NCBI GenBank assembly: GCA_910583525.1
Contig: CAJTXL010000003.1
Location: 62,001-126,000, forward strand
Source of the DNA: an uncultured Muribaculaceae bacterium
GTDB taxonomy: Bacteria; Bacteroidota; Bacteroidia; Bacteroidales; Muribaculaceae
DNA length: 64,000 bases
Direction of reading: 5' to 3'
Below, in pieces: positions 9,369-17,536 of this stretch. A program made the translations under genes and the position numbers. A model generated the notes under the pieces. That model saw only the letters and a program-made list of their open reading frames with translations. It made no database searches and was not told the DNA's origin. Each line of letters starts with the position of its first letter. Position 1 is the stretch's first letter.

Positions 9369-11822
9369 ATGCAAAAAACAATCATAACCGGAATTCTGAC
9401 AACCGTGCTCGCCACAGGTGCCGTAACAGGCGCCTGGGCGGCACGCTCTGTCACCACGCTAAACGACGGATGGCGCTTTGCCAAAGGCCACGGAACCGAT
9501 GCCACGCAATGGCAGGACGTACGCGTACCGCACGACTGGGCCATCTACGGGCCTTTCGACCGCGCCAACGACCTTCAGACAGTAGCCGTGGAGCAGAACG
9601 GCGAATCGGTGCCCACCGAAAAGACAGGACGCACCGGCGGCCTGCCCTTCATCGGCAAAGGCACCTACGAGACCGTCTTTGAAGTGCCCGACACCACGGG
9701 CAAGACTGTAACACTCGTCTTCGACGGCGCCATGAGCAATGCCGTAGTCACCCTCAACGGCAAAGAAATCGGCCGTTGGCCCTACGGCTACAACTCGTTC
9801 TATGTAAACACCGACGGTGCCGTCGTGCCCGGCAAAAACAAGCTCAAGGTAGAACTTGAGAACAAAGTGCAGCAATCACGCTGGTATCCGGGCGCAGGCC
9901 TCTACCGCAATGTGCATGTGGTGACTACCGACAAAGTGCACATTCCCGTCTGGGGCACATACATCACCACTCCTAAGGTATCGCCCGAACTGGCTTCGGT
10001 GCATCTGGAGATGAAAATCGACGGCATCGCCCACCGCGACAGCACTTACGACTATCCCAAGCTGACAGTGAACACCGTCATTCTCGCCCCCGACGGCAAG
10101 ACGGTGGCCGAAGACAAGTCGGTGTACGTTGCCCGCGGACAGAATTTCGCACAGAATTTCCTTGTCGAGAAGCCCGAGCTGTGGGACCTCGACAATCCGG
10201 CCCTGTACACGGCGCGTACCACAATATCGCGCGACGGCGAAGTGCTCGACAGCTACGACACCCGTTTCGGCATCCGCTCCATCGAGTATATCCCCGAAAA
10301 AGGCTTCTTCCTCAACGGACGGCCAACCAAGTTCAAAGGCGTCTGCAACCACCACGACCTGGGGCCGCTCGGTGCTGCCGTGAACCGTTCGGCGCTCCGC
10401 CACCAGCTCGAACTGCTCAAAGACATGGGCGTAAACGCAGTGCGCACGTCGCACAACATGCCGGCTCCCGAACTGGTCGAACTATGCGACGAAATGGGCA
10501 TCATGCTCATGGTCGAGCCTTTCGATGATTGGGGCTTCCGTCCGAAATCGCCCAACGGCTACGGCGCCGTGTTCAACGACTGGGCCGAACGCGACATCAC
10601 CAACATGGTCGAGCACTACCGAAACAATCCCTCGGTGGTAATGTGGTCGGTCGGCAACGAAGTTCCGTCGCAATGGGGCTTGCCCGGCATGGACGAGCTG
10701 GTTATGCTCCAGGAACTCGTGCACAAACTCGACCCGACACGCCCGGTTACATGCGGCATGGACCAGATAGGCGCCGTGCTCGACAACGGCTTTGCCGCCT
10801 ACCTCGACATACCCGGCTTCAACTACAAACCGCAGTTCTACGACGAAGCATACGCAAAACTGCCGCAGAAACTTATACTCGGCTCTGAGACGGCATCGAC
10901 GGTATCGAGCCGCGGAGTTTACCACTTCCCCGTGGAGTTCGGCGAGCACCATGTGCAGCTGCACCCCGACCATCAGAGCAACGGCTACGACAACGAGTCG
11001 TGCTCCTGGTCGAACACTCCCGACCTCGACTTCGAGATGGACGATGACCGCCCGTGGGTGATAGGCCAATTCGTGTGGACGGGCTTCGACTACCTCGGAG
11101 AACCCTCGCCCTACGACACCGACGCATGGCCCAACCACAGCTCAGTGTTCGGCATCATCGACCTCGCGTCGCTGCCGAAAGACCGCTACTACCTCTACCG
11201 CTCGCAGTGGAACGACAAAGACGCCACACTTCACGTGCTGCCCCATTGGACATGGCCGGGACGCGAAGGCAAAGTCACGCCCGTATTCGTCTACACTTCC
11301 TATCCCGAGGCCGAGCTGTTTGTCAACGGCGTAAGCCAAGGCCGCAAACGTTTCGATAAAAGCAACGTAATCGACCGCTACCGTCTGAGGTGGAACGACG
11401 TCGTATATCAGCCCGGAGAAATCCGCGTGGTGGCATACGATGCCGATGGCAATGCCGCCGCCGAACAGACCGTGCGCACCGCCGGAAAGCCCAAGTCGCT
11501 CAAAATCGAAGCCAACCGCAGCAGCCTCGCCGCCGACGGCGACGAGCTTGTCTACTTTACCGTCACGGCCCTCGACGCCAAAGGCAACCCCGTGCCGACG
11601 GCCGACAACATGGTGAAATTCGAAGTCAGCGGCGCCGGCACCTTCGAGGCCACCGCCAACGGCGACCCAACCTGCCTGCTGCCCTTCCAACAGCCTCGCA
11701 TGAAACTGTTCAGCGGAGCTGCCACAGCAATAGCAAGAGCGGCAAAGACACCGGGAACGCTTAAAATCAGAGCCACGTCGCCCGGTCTCAAAGCGGCAGA
11801 AGCCACCGTCGAAGTAAAATGA
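9369..11822 (+). CDS. GH2 beta-galactosidase, exported
   Basis: The 817-residue enzyme has a signal peptide ending about A-W-A-A (residues 21-24). A sugar-binding domain (W-R-F-A-K-G, V-P-H-D-W-A) and an Ig-like sandwich follow. The TIM barrel carries acid/base Glu431 (S-V-G-N-E-V) and nucleophile Glu507 (L-G-S-E-T-A). The C-terminal extension from ~640 has beta-sandwich modules (V-T-A-L-D-A-K-G-N-P-V-P) as in DUF4982-type GH2 proteins of Bacteroidota. No lipobox is evident, so a periplasmic place is likely. It would release galactose from imported galacto-oligosaccharides made by the GH53 enzyme. GH2 also includes glucuronidases and mannosidases; the galactan context decides the call. A 194-bp repeat separates it from the rest of the locus, so it may have its own leader. 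Confidence 0.9.
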   Translation: MQKTIITGILTTVLATGAVTGAWAARSVTTLNDGWRFAKGHGTDATQWQDVRVPHDWAIYGPFDRANDLQTVAVEQNGESVPTEKTGRTGGLPFIGKGTYETVFEVPDTTGKTVTLVFDGAMSNAVVTLNGKEIGRWPYGYNSFYVNTDGAVVPGKNKLKVELENKVQQSRWYPGAGLYRNVHVVTTDKVHIPVWGTYITTPKVSPELASVHLEMKIDGIAHRDSTYDYPKLTVNTVILAPDGKTVAEDKSVYVARGQNFAQNFLVEKPELWDLDNPALYTARTTISRDGEVLDSYDTRFGIRSIEYIPEKGFFLNGRPTKFKGVCNHHDLGPLGAAVNRSALRHQLELLKDMGVNAVRTSHNMPAPELVELCDEMGIMLMVEPFDDWGFRPKSPNGYGAVFNDWAERDITNMVEHYRNNPSVVMWSVGNEVPSQWGLPGMDELVMLQELVHKLDPTRPVTCGMDQIGAVLDNGFAAYLDIPGFNYKPQFYDEAYAKLPQKLILGSETASTVSSRGVYHFPVEFGEHHVQLHPDHQSNGYDNESCSWSNTPDLDFEMDDDRPWVIGQFVWTGFDYLGEPSPYDTDAWPNHSSVFGIIDLASLPKDRYYLYRSQWNDKDATLHVLPHWTWPGREGKVTPVFVYTSYPEAELFVNGVSQGRKRFDKSNVIDRYRLRWNDVVYQPGEIRVVAYDADGNAAAEQTVRTAGKPKSLKIEANRSSLAADGDELVYFTVTALDAKGNPVPTADNMVKFEVSGAGTFEATANGDPTCLLPFQQPRMKLFSGAATAIARAAKTPGTLKIRATSPGLKAAEATVEVK

Positions 11823-11873
11823 ATTTTAAAGTATGTGTGTCAAAATTGACAAATCACGGAAAAGGCACCGGGT

Positions 11874-12215
11874 AATGTAGGGACATGCCGAAGTCACGGT
11901 GCAATAAGGATTTCGGTATTGGTGCTATCCCATTGTTTCTGCATACACATTGCCCCATTTGGGGCAAACGCCACAGAGTGGCATAAATAGCGATAGACCC
12001 GGGCAAGCGCCCCATCGGTGGCGCGCAGCCCGGGTATTTCCGCCCCGACAATGAAAAAAGTGCTACAGCGTAGCGCGATAATCCCGATTCAACGCCTCGG
12101 GTATGCGACAAACGTAGAAACGGGATTATCGCACGCCCTACGGGGCGCTTTCGGAGAGAGGTCACGAAAACCCGGGCTGCGCGCACCTACGGGGCGCTTG
12201 CCCGGGCCTGCTACT
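11874..12215. repeat. Nested inverted-repeat block after the galactan locus
   Basis: This gene-free stretch is built from repeats. ATGTAGGGACATGCC at 11874 is shared with the foldback at 48993-49097. A self-complementary unit CCCGGGCAAGCGCCCC...GCAGCCCGGG lies at 11998-12034, and an inverted copy lies at 12171-12206. Between them GCGATAATCCCG (12075-12086) pairs with CGGGATTATCGC (12121-12132). The 21 bases at 12060-12080 recur exactly, reverse-complemented, at 25395-25415. An open frame running 12018-12548 crosses all of these and is not believed to be a gene. The block looks like dispersed intergenic repeat DNA of Bacteroidales; no transposase is linked to it. Confidence 0.75.
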
Positions 12216-12325
12216 GTCTACGCCACTACGTGGCTGTTTGCTCCTATCGGAGCTTTAGCCGACTACTATCTGGAGGGTTATGCAACGCCCGCTACTTTTT
12301 TGACCTTTTTATTGTATTTAACGGC

Positions 12326-12356
12326 TTGTATATATAATTTTAAAAGCGTAAATTTG
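12326..12356 (+). promoter_or_regulatory. Bacteroidota-type promoter for galK operon
   Basis: TTG at 12326-12328 is followed after 20 bases by TAAATTTG at 12349-12356, fitting the TTG / TAnnTTTG consensus of Bacteroidota sigma-AB promoters. Transcription would start near 12363 and produce a leader of about 200 bases that holds the foldback at 12382-12546 before the galK ATG. Confidence 0.65.
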
Positions 12357-12381
12357 CACTGGTCTAACATTGAACACCATA

Positions 12382-12546
12382 AGAGTATGTTTGAACTTAA
12401 CAAAACTTTAGATTTAGGAGTCTGTCAGGCCTATAGCCCTCTCCAAAATCTGTCATTATGGAACCCCATAACTCCATCTTTGGAGATGTCTATAGTTTCT
12501 GACATACTCTCTAAATCTTTCGTTTCGTTAAATCCAAACATACTCT
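12382..12546 (+). repeat. 165-bp foldback element in the galK leader
   Basis: The ends are imperfect inverted repeats of about 40 bases: AGAGTATGTTTG at 12382 faces CAAACATACTCT at 12535-12546, with GATTTAG/CTAAATC continuing the arm. Further in, GTCAG...CTATAG faces CTATAG...CTGAC, so the unit can fold almost end to end. It begins about 20 bases after the predicted start of transcription and stops 17 bases before the galK ATG. It could act as an RNA leader or be a miniature mobile element; the sequence alone does not decide. Confidence 0.6.
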
Positions 12547-12563
12547 AAAACCTCCACAATATC

Positions 12564-13703
12564 ATGGAACTTAAGAACAAAATCGAAAACGCGTTCGCCG
12601 AACGGTTCGGCGGACAAGGCACTTTCTATGCTTCGGCAGGACGAATCAACCTTATCGGCGAACACACCGACTACAACGGCGGCTTCGTGTTCCCCGGCGC
12701 CATCGACAAAGTGATAATGGCAGAAATCCGCGCTAACGGCACAGAAAAAGTACGCGTATTCTCAATCGACATCAACGACTATACAGAGTTCGGCCTCAAC
12801 GAAGCCGACGCACCCACACAGTCGTGGGCACGCTATATCTTCGGCGTATGCCGCGAAATACTCAAACGCGGCGGCAAGGTCGAGGGCTTCGACGCAGTCT
12901 TCGCCGGCAACGTGCCCCTCGGCGCAGGTCTCAGCTCGTCGGCAGCGCTCGAATCGTGCTTCGCCTTCGCCCTCAACGACATGTTCAACGACAACTCAAT
13001 CGACAAATTCGAGCTTGCACGCATCGGACAGTCGACCGAGCACAACTACTGCGGCGTGAACTGCGGCATCATGGACCAGTTTGCAAGCGTATTCGGCAAG
13101 AAAGACCATCTGATGCGCCTCGACTGCCGCTCGATGGAGTTTGAATACTTCCCCTTCAAGCCGGAAGGATACACCCTCGTCCTTGTCGACTCTGTAGTCA
13201 AGCACGAGCTCGCCGACTCGCCCTACAACAAACGCCGCGCATCGTGCGAACGTGTCGCCAAACGCCTCGGCATCGAGACACTCCGCGACGCGACTATGGA
13301 GATGCTCAACGCCGTCAAGACCGACATCACGGCCGAAGACTACTTCCGCGCAAAATTCGTCATCGAAGAAAAAGAGCGTGTACTCGCAGTATGCGACGCC
13401 CTTGTGGCCGGCGACTATGAAACAGTCGGAAAACAGATGTACGCCACACACGCCGGCCTGTCGAAAGACTACGAGGTAAGCTGCGAAGAGCTCGACTACC
13501 TCAACGACATCGCGAAAGAATGCGGCGTGACAGGCTCGCGCATCATGGGCGGCGGCTTCGGCGGATGCACAATCAACCTCGTAAAGGACGAACTTCTGCC
13601 CAAGTTCCTCGAAACCGCAAAAACGAAGTTCAACGCCAAATACGGCCACGAACCCAAAATCTACGAAGTAATCATCAGCGACGGCGCACACCGCCTCGAA
13701 TAA
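12564..13703 (+). CDS. galK: Galactokinase
   Basis: The 379-residue protein carries the galactokinase signature G-R-I-N-L-I-G-E-H-T-D-Y-N-G-G (about residues 24-38), the GHMP ATP-binding motif P-L-G-A-G-L-S-S-S-A (about 116-125) and the third motif G-G-G-F-G-G-C near the C-terminus. It phosphorylates alpha-D-galactose at C1 with ATP in the cytoplasm, the first committed step of galactose use. The gene heads galK-galE-galM-nucleotidyltransferase and lies directly after the galactan locus, which would supply the galactose. Expression probably starts at the promoter at 12326-12356 and passes a foldback leader. Confidence 0.97.
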   Translation: MELKNKIENAFAERFGGQGTFYASAGRINLIGEHTDYNGGFVFPGAIDKVIMAEIRANGTEKVRVFSIDINDYTEFGLNEADAPTQSWARYIFGVCREILKRGGKVEGFDAVFAGNVPLGAGLSSSAALESCFAFALNDMFNDNSIDKFELARIGQSTEHNYCGVNCGIMDQFASVFGKKDHLMRLDCRSMEFEYFPFKPEGYTLVLVDSVVKHELADSPYNKRRASCERVAKRLGIETLRDATMEMLNAVKTDITAEDYFRAKFVIEEKERVLAVCDALVAGDYETVGKQMYATHAGLSKDYEVSCEELDYLNDIAKECGVTGSRIMGGGFGGCTINLVKDELLPKFLETAKTKFNAKYGHEPKIYEVIISDGAHRLE

Positions 13704-13807
13704 GCCGGTGTAATTGCCAACATCGCAAAATGCAGGGACGCACCATCGCATCGGTGCGTCCCAATTTCCTCAAAAGCGAACAAACGCGTACAATCCGCAA
13801 AACAATA

Positions 13808-14836
13808 ATGAAAAAAGACACTGTTTTAGTATCCGGCGGCGCCGGATACATCGGCACGCACACCACCGTAGCGCTTATCGAAGCCGGATATGACGTCGTC
13901 GTAATCGACAACTTTTCCAACTCGGAGCCGTCGGCCATCGAAGGCGTCGAAAAAATCGTAGGCCGCAAAGTGACCTTCGAAGAAGTCGACACATGCGACA
14001 AAGAAGCGCTCCGCGGCGTATTCGAACGGCACGAGTTCTCGACTGTAATCCATTTCGCCGCCTACAAGGCCGTAGGCGAATCGATGGCAGAGCCACTCAA
14101 ATACTACCAGAACAATCTGGTGTCGTATATGAACATACTCGAACTCATGAAAGAGTTCAAGCGCCCCAACGTGCTGTTCTCATCGTCGGCAACAGTCTAC
14201 GGCGACGCCGAAACGCTGCCCGTGACAGAGCAGACACCGCGCCAGCCGGCCACATCGCCCTACGGCAACACAAAGCAAATCGCCGAAGACATACTCCGCG
14301 ACTGCTGCCGCGCCTACGAAGGCTTCTACGGCATCGCCCTGCGCTACTTCAACCCCATCGGCGCACATCCGAGCGCACTTATCGGCGAACTGCCGCGCGG
14401 TGTGCCCAACAACCTCATACCTTTCGTTACACAGACCGCCGCAGGCATCCGTGAAAAGCTGTCGGTATTCGGCAACGACTACAACACACCCGACGGCACA
14501 TGCCTACGCGACTACATCGACGTAGTAGACCTTGCCAAGGCACACGTCGCAGCTGTCGACCGCATGACACAGGGCAAGATGCGCGAAAAATACGAAATCT
14601 TCAACGTCGGCACAGGCAAGCCACTGTCGGTGCTCGAACTCATCACCCGTTTCATGAAAGCCAACAATGTCGAGCTGCCCTACGTAATCGTAGACCGCCG
14701 CGCAGGCGACGTTCCGGCAGTATGGGCCGACACCGCCCTGGCAAACAACGAGCTGGGATGGAAAGCCGAACGCGACATAGACGATACCCTACGCGCCGCA
14801 TGGGCATGGGAAAAACGCATCCGAAACATCGACTGA
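13808..14836 (+). CDS. galE: UDP-glucose 4-epimerase
   Basis: The ATG at 13808 (342 residues) is chosen because the product then starts M-K-K-D-T-V-L-V-S-G-G-A-G-Y-I-G, putting the Rossmann G-G-A-G-Y-I-G motif at the N-terminus; an in-frame extension upstream overlaps galK and is not plausible. The catalytic pair is Tyr152 and Lys156 in Y-G-N-T-K, with the S-S-S-A-T-V-Y-G motif before it. The enzyme interconverts UDP-galactose and UDP-glucose with bound NAD. It is 104 bases after galK and one base before galM. Length and motifs are typical. Confidence 0.96.
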   Translation: MKKDTVLVSGGAGYIGTHTTVALIEAGYDVVVIDNFSNSEPSAIEGVEKIVGRKVTFEEVDTCDKEALRGVFERHEFSTVIHFAAYKAVGESMAEPLKYYQNNLVSYMNILELMKEFKRPNVLFSSSATVYGDAETLPVTEQTPRQPATSPYGNTKQIAEDILRDCCRAYEGFYGIALRYFNPIGAHPSALIGELPRGVPNNLIPFVTQTAAGIREKLSVFGNDYNTPDGTCLRDYIDVVDLAKAHVAAVDRMTQGKMREKYEIFNVGTGKPLSVLELITRFMKANNVELPYVIVDRRAGDVPAVWADTALANNELGWKAERDIDDTLRAAWAWEKRIRNID

Positions 14837-14837
14837 C

Positions 14838-15884
14838 ATGCTTAGCACCAAGACAGTACCATCGCCTAAAGGCGACATCACCCTGATTACAATCGCCAAC
14901 GCATCGGGCGCATCGGTAATGCTCAGCACCCTCGGCGCAGGCATTGTCGAAGTGAACGTGCCCGACGCCGACGGCAAACTCGCCGACGTCGTACTCGGCT
15001 ACGCAAACCCCGTCGACTACTTCGCCGACGGCCCCTGCGCCGGAAAATGCCCCGGCAGATATGCCAACCGCATCGCCAAAGGCCGGCTCGAAGTCAGCGG
15101 CAAAACATACAATCTGCCAATCAACAACGGCCCCAACCACCTGCACGGTGGCCCGGAAGGGTTTCAGAACCAAATCTGGACGCTCGTCAAAGCCGAAGGC
15201 GATACCGTAGTGATGAGCTACACCGCAGCCGACGGCGAGCAGGGCTATCCCGGCAAACTGACAGCCACTGCCACCTACACATGGACTGACGCCAACGAGC
15301 TGAAACTCACTCTGACGGCCACTACCGACGCCGACACCGTCGTCAACCTCACCAACCACGCCTATTGGAATCTTTCGGGACACTCGGCAGGCTCGGTGCT
15401 CGCCCACAAACTGTGGCTCAAAGCATCGCAGTACCTGCCTACCGACGACACTCTCATCCCCGAAGGCGTACTCGTACCCGTGGCGGGCTCTCCGATGGAT
15501 TTCACCACAGCCAAAGCCCTCGGCGATGACATCAAAGCCGAATTCCCGGCTCTCGTCTACGGAAAAGGATACGACAACTGCTATGCCATCGACAGCTACG
15601 TTCCCGGCAAGATGCAGACCGTCGCAATCCTCACCGACGAGGCTTCGGGACGCGTACTGACGGTCGACACCGACCAACCCGGCGTGCAAATCTACACCGG
15701 CAACTGGCTCGCAGGCTCTCCCGTGAACAAAGCCGGACGCCCCTACGAAGACTACGACGGCGTAGCAATCGAATGCCAGGATTTCCCAAATTCACCGAAC
15801 ACACCGGCATTCCCTTCGACCGCACTCCATCCGGGCGAAGAATATAAACGTCACATCACATTCAAATTTTCAACTATCAGATAA
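14838..15884 (+). CDS. galM: Aldose 1-epimerase (galactose mutarotase)
   Basis: The 348-residue product shows the mutarotase features: G-R-Y-A-N-R-I near residue 74, N-N-G-P-N-H-L-H-G-G near 95-104, N-L-T-N-H-A-Y-W-N-L near 167-176 (second His motif) and a late Glu in V-A-I-E-C-Q-D-F-P-N. It converts beta- to alpha-galactose so that galactokinase can act on what beta-galactosidase releases. No export signal is seen, so it is cytoplasmic. The ATG follows the galE stop by one base, and its stop overlaps the next start (TAATG), which indicates translational coupling. Confidence 0.95.
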   Translation: MLSTKTVPSPKGDITLITIANASGASVMLSTLGAGIVEVNVPDADGKLADVVLGYANPVDYFADGPCAGKCPGRYANRIAKGRLEVSGKTYNLPINNGPNHLHGGPEGFQNQIWTLVKAEGDTVVMSYTAADGEQGYPGKLTATATYTWTDANELKLTLTATTDADTVVNLTNHAYWNLSGHSAGSVLAHKLWLKASQYLPTDDTLIPEGVLVPVAGSPMDFTTAKALGDDIKAEFPALVYGKGYDNCYAIDSYVPGKMQTVAILTDEASGRVLTVDTDQPGVQIYTGNWLAGSPVNKAGRPYEDYDGVAIECQDFPNSPNTPAFPSTALHPGEEYKRHITFKFSTIR

Positions 15885-16795
15885 TGAAACCGACATTATT
15901 CATCCTTGCTGCCGGCATGGGCAGCCGCTACGGAGGCCTTAAACAGCTCGACGGTCTCGGCCCCGACGGCGAGACCATCATGGACTACTCCGTGTTCGAT
16001 GCCATCCGCGCCGGCTTCGGCAAAGTAGTGTTTGTAATCCGCAAAGACTTCGAAGCAGACTTCCGCGAAAAAGTACTCAGCAAATACGAAGGCGTAGTGC
16101 CTACCGAGGTCGTATTCCAGGCCATCGACAAACTGCCCGAAGGATACACCGTACCGGCCGAACGCACCAAACCCTGGGGCACCAACCACGCCGTGCTCAT
16201 GGGCAAGGACGCCATCAAAGAACCGTTCGCCGTCATCAACGCCGATGACTTCTATGGCCGCGACGCCTTCGAGGTAATAGCAAAAGACCTCATGCGTCCG
16301 CGCGACCGCAAAGGCGACTACTCGATGGTAGGCTTCCGCGTAGGCAACACCATGACCGAAAACGGATCTGTGGCACGTGGCGTCTGCGAGACCAAAGACG
16401 GCCTGCTGACATCGGTTGTAGAGCGTACGGCAATCAGCTACGACCCCGAGCACCGCATCGTATTCACCGACGAAAACGGCAAGGAGCAGACCCTCGCCCC
16501 GACAACTCCCGTTTCGATGAACCTGTGGGGCTTTACTCCCGATTTCTTCGACTATTCAGAACGCGAATTCCGCAAGTTCCTCGACCGCGACATCAACACT
16601 CCCAAAGCCGAGTTCTTCATTCCTCTCTGCATAGACACCCTTATCAACGGAGGTGAAGCAACCGTCCGCGTGCTCGACACCGACTCGAAATGGTTCGGCG
16701 TGACATACAGCGCCGACCGCCCTGCTGTCGTAGAGAAATTCGCACAGCTGCACCGCGACGGCGAATACCCGACACCTCTCTTTAAAAAGAATTAA
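15884..16795 (+). CDS. Sugar-phosphate nucleotidyltransferase, probable UDP-sugar pyrophosphorylase
   Basis: The 303-residue protein starts with the nucleotidyltransferase motif L-A-A-G-M-G-S-R-Y-G-G-L-K-Q-L (residues 7-21), and has I-N-A-D-D-F-Y-G near residue 118, where an Asp normally binds metal. The family joins an NTP to a sugar 1-phosphate and releases pyrophosphate. Its start overlaps the galM stop by one base. As no galT gene lies in this cluster, I infer that it may make UDP-galactose directly from galactose 1-phosphate and UTP, or UDP-glucose for the cycle. The base and sugar specificity cannot be read from sequence. A strong terminator follows, so it closes the operon. Confidence 0.75.
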   Translation: MKPTLFILAAGMGSRYGGLKQLDGLGPDGETIMDYSVFDAIRAGFGKVVFVIRKDFEADFREKVLSKYEGVVPTEVVFQAIDKLPEGYTVPAERTKPWGTNHAVLMGKDAIKEPFAVINADDFYGRDAFEVIAKDLMRPRDRKGDYSMVGFRVGNTMTENGSVARGVCETKDGLLTSVVERTAISYDPEHRIVFTDENGKEQTLAPTTPVSMNLWGFTPDFFDYSEREFRKFLDRDINTPKAEFFIPLCIDTLINGGEATVRVLDTDSKWFGVTYSADRPAVVEKFAQLHRDGEYPTPLFKKN

Positions 16796-16812
16796 TCTAT
16801 TTTAACTCTTAT

Positions 16813-16856
16813 GACGTCCCGGAACTGTATTGCAACAAGTTCGGGGACGTTTTTTC
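16813..16856 (+). terminator. Intrinsic terminator of the gal operon
   Basis: GACGTCCC-GGAACT pairs with AGTTC-GGGGACGT across a short loop and is followed by six T residues at 16851-16856. It lies about 20 bases after the nucleotidyltransferase stop. Confidence 0.85.
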
Positions 16857-16966
16857 TTAAAAAGCTGCTGTAAAACATATTTATCTATAAAGCACTATTA
16901 AACACCGCAATAAGTCACCACATCAGCAATTTTAAAGACTGCTTAAAATTTTTTAGCTTGATAAAA

Positions 16967-16998
16967 CTTGCCGCCGTAGCCAAAAAATTGTAAATTTG
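16967..16998 (+). promoter_or_regulatory. Promoter of ndk
   Basis: CTTG ending at 16970 and TAAATTTG at 16991-16998 are separated by 20 bases, matching the Bacteroidota consensus. The start of transcription would be about 35 bases before the ndk ATG. The AT-rich bases 16857-16966 hold nothing else I can identify. Confidence 0.7.
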
Positions 16999-17041
16999 AG
17001 GGAAGCAAACAAACCAATTAACATGCCTTAACAAGCTCGCC

Positions 17042-17503
17042 ATGGAGCAGACTTTTATAATTCTCAAACCTTCAACGATTTCGCGCAGCCTTGTCGGAGA
17101 CGTCATTACACGTTTCCAGCGCAAAGGCCTTATAATAGCAGGCATCAAAATGATGCAGCTCGACGAAAAAATACTTCGCGAGCACTACGCCCACCTTGTC
17201 GACCGTCCGTTCTTCCCCACCTTGGTGAAATCGATGATGGCCACACCCGTCATCGTAATGGTACTGAAGGGTAAAGACGTGGTATCGGTAGTCCGTGCCA
17301 TGGTCGGCGCCACCAATTGCCGCAATGCCGCCCCGGGCACCATCCGCGGTGACTTCGGCATGAGCGGACAAGAAAACATAGTGCACGCATCCGACAGCCC
17401 CGAAAACGCCGCCATAGAAGTGGCGCGCTTCTTCAAGCCCGAAGAAATCTTCGACTACGACCTTGCCACCATCGCATCAATCTACGCACCCGACGAACGA
17501 TAA
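17042..17503 (+). CDS. ndk: Nucleoside diphosphate kinase
   Basis: The 153-residue protein begins M-E-Q-T-F-I-I-L-K-P-S-T, the classic NDK start, and has the active-site His at residue 115 in N-I-V-H-A-S-D-S. The motif N-A-A-P-G-T-I-R-G-D-F-G precedes it. NDK transfers the gamma phosphate from ATP to other nucleoside diphosphates through that phospho-His. It has its own promoter and sits 33 bases before the peptidase gene. Nothing is unusual about length or motifs. Confidence 0.97.
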   Translation: MEQTFIILKPSTISRSLVGDVITRFQRKGLIIAGIKMMQLDEKILREHYAHLVDRPFFPTLVKSMMATPVIVMVLKGKDVVSVVRAMVGATNCRNAAPGTIRGDFGMSGQENIVHASDSPENAAIEVARFFKPEEIFDYDLATIASIYAPDER

Positions 17504-17536
17504 ACCATAAAACAACCAAGCAGCCCCTCCTCAAAC

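Noticed and set aside
12018..12548. Open frame of 176 codons after the GH2 gene
   Set aside because: It runs through nested inverted repeats, the galK promoter and the foldback leader; its codon pattern is unlike real genes here and it has no recognisable domain.
13520..13807. N-terminal extension of galE
   Set aside because: It overlaps galK out of frame; the Rossmann motif starts right after ATG 13808.
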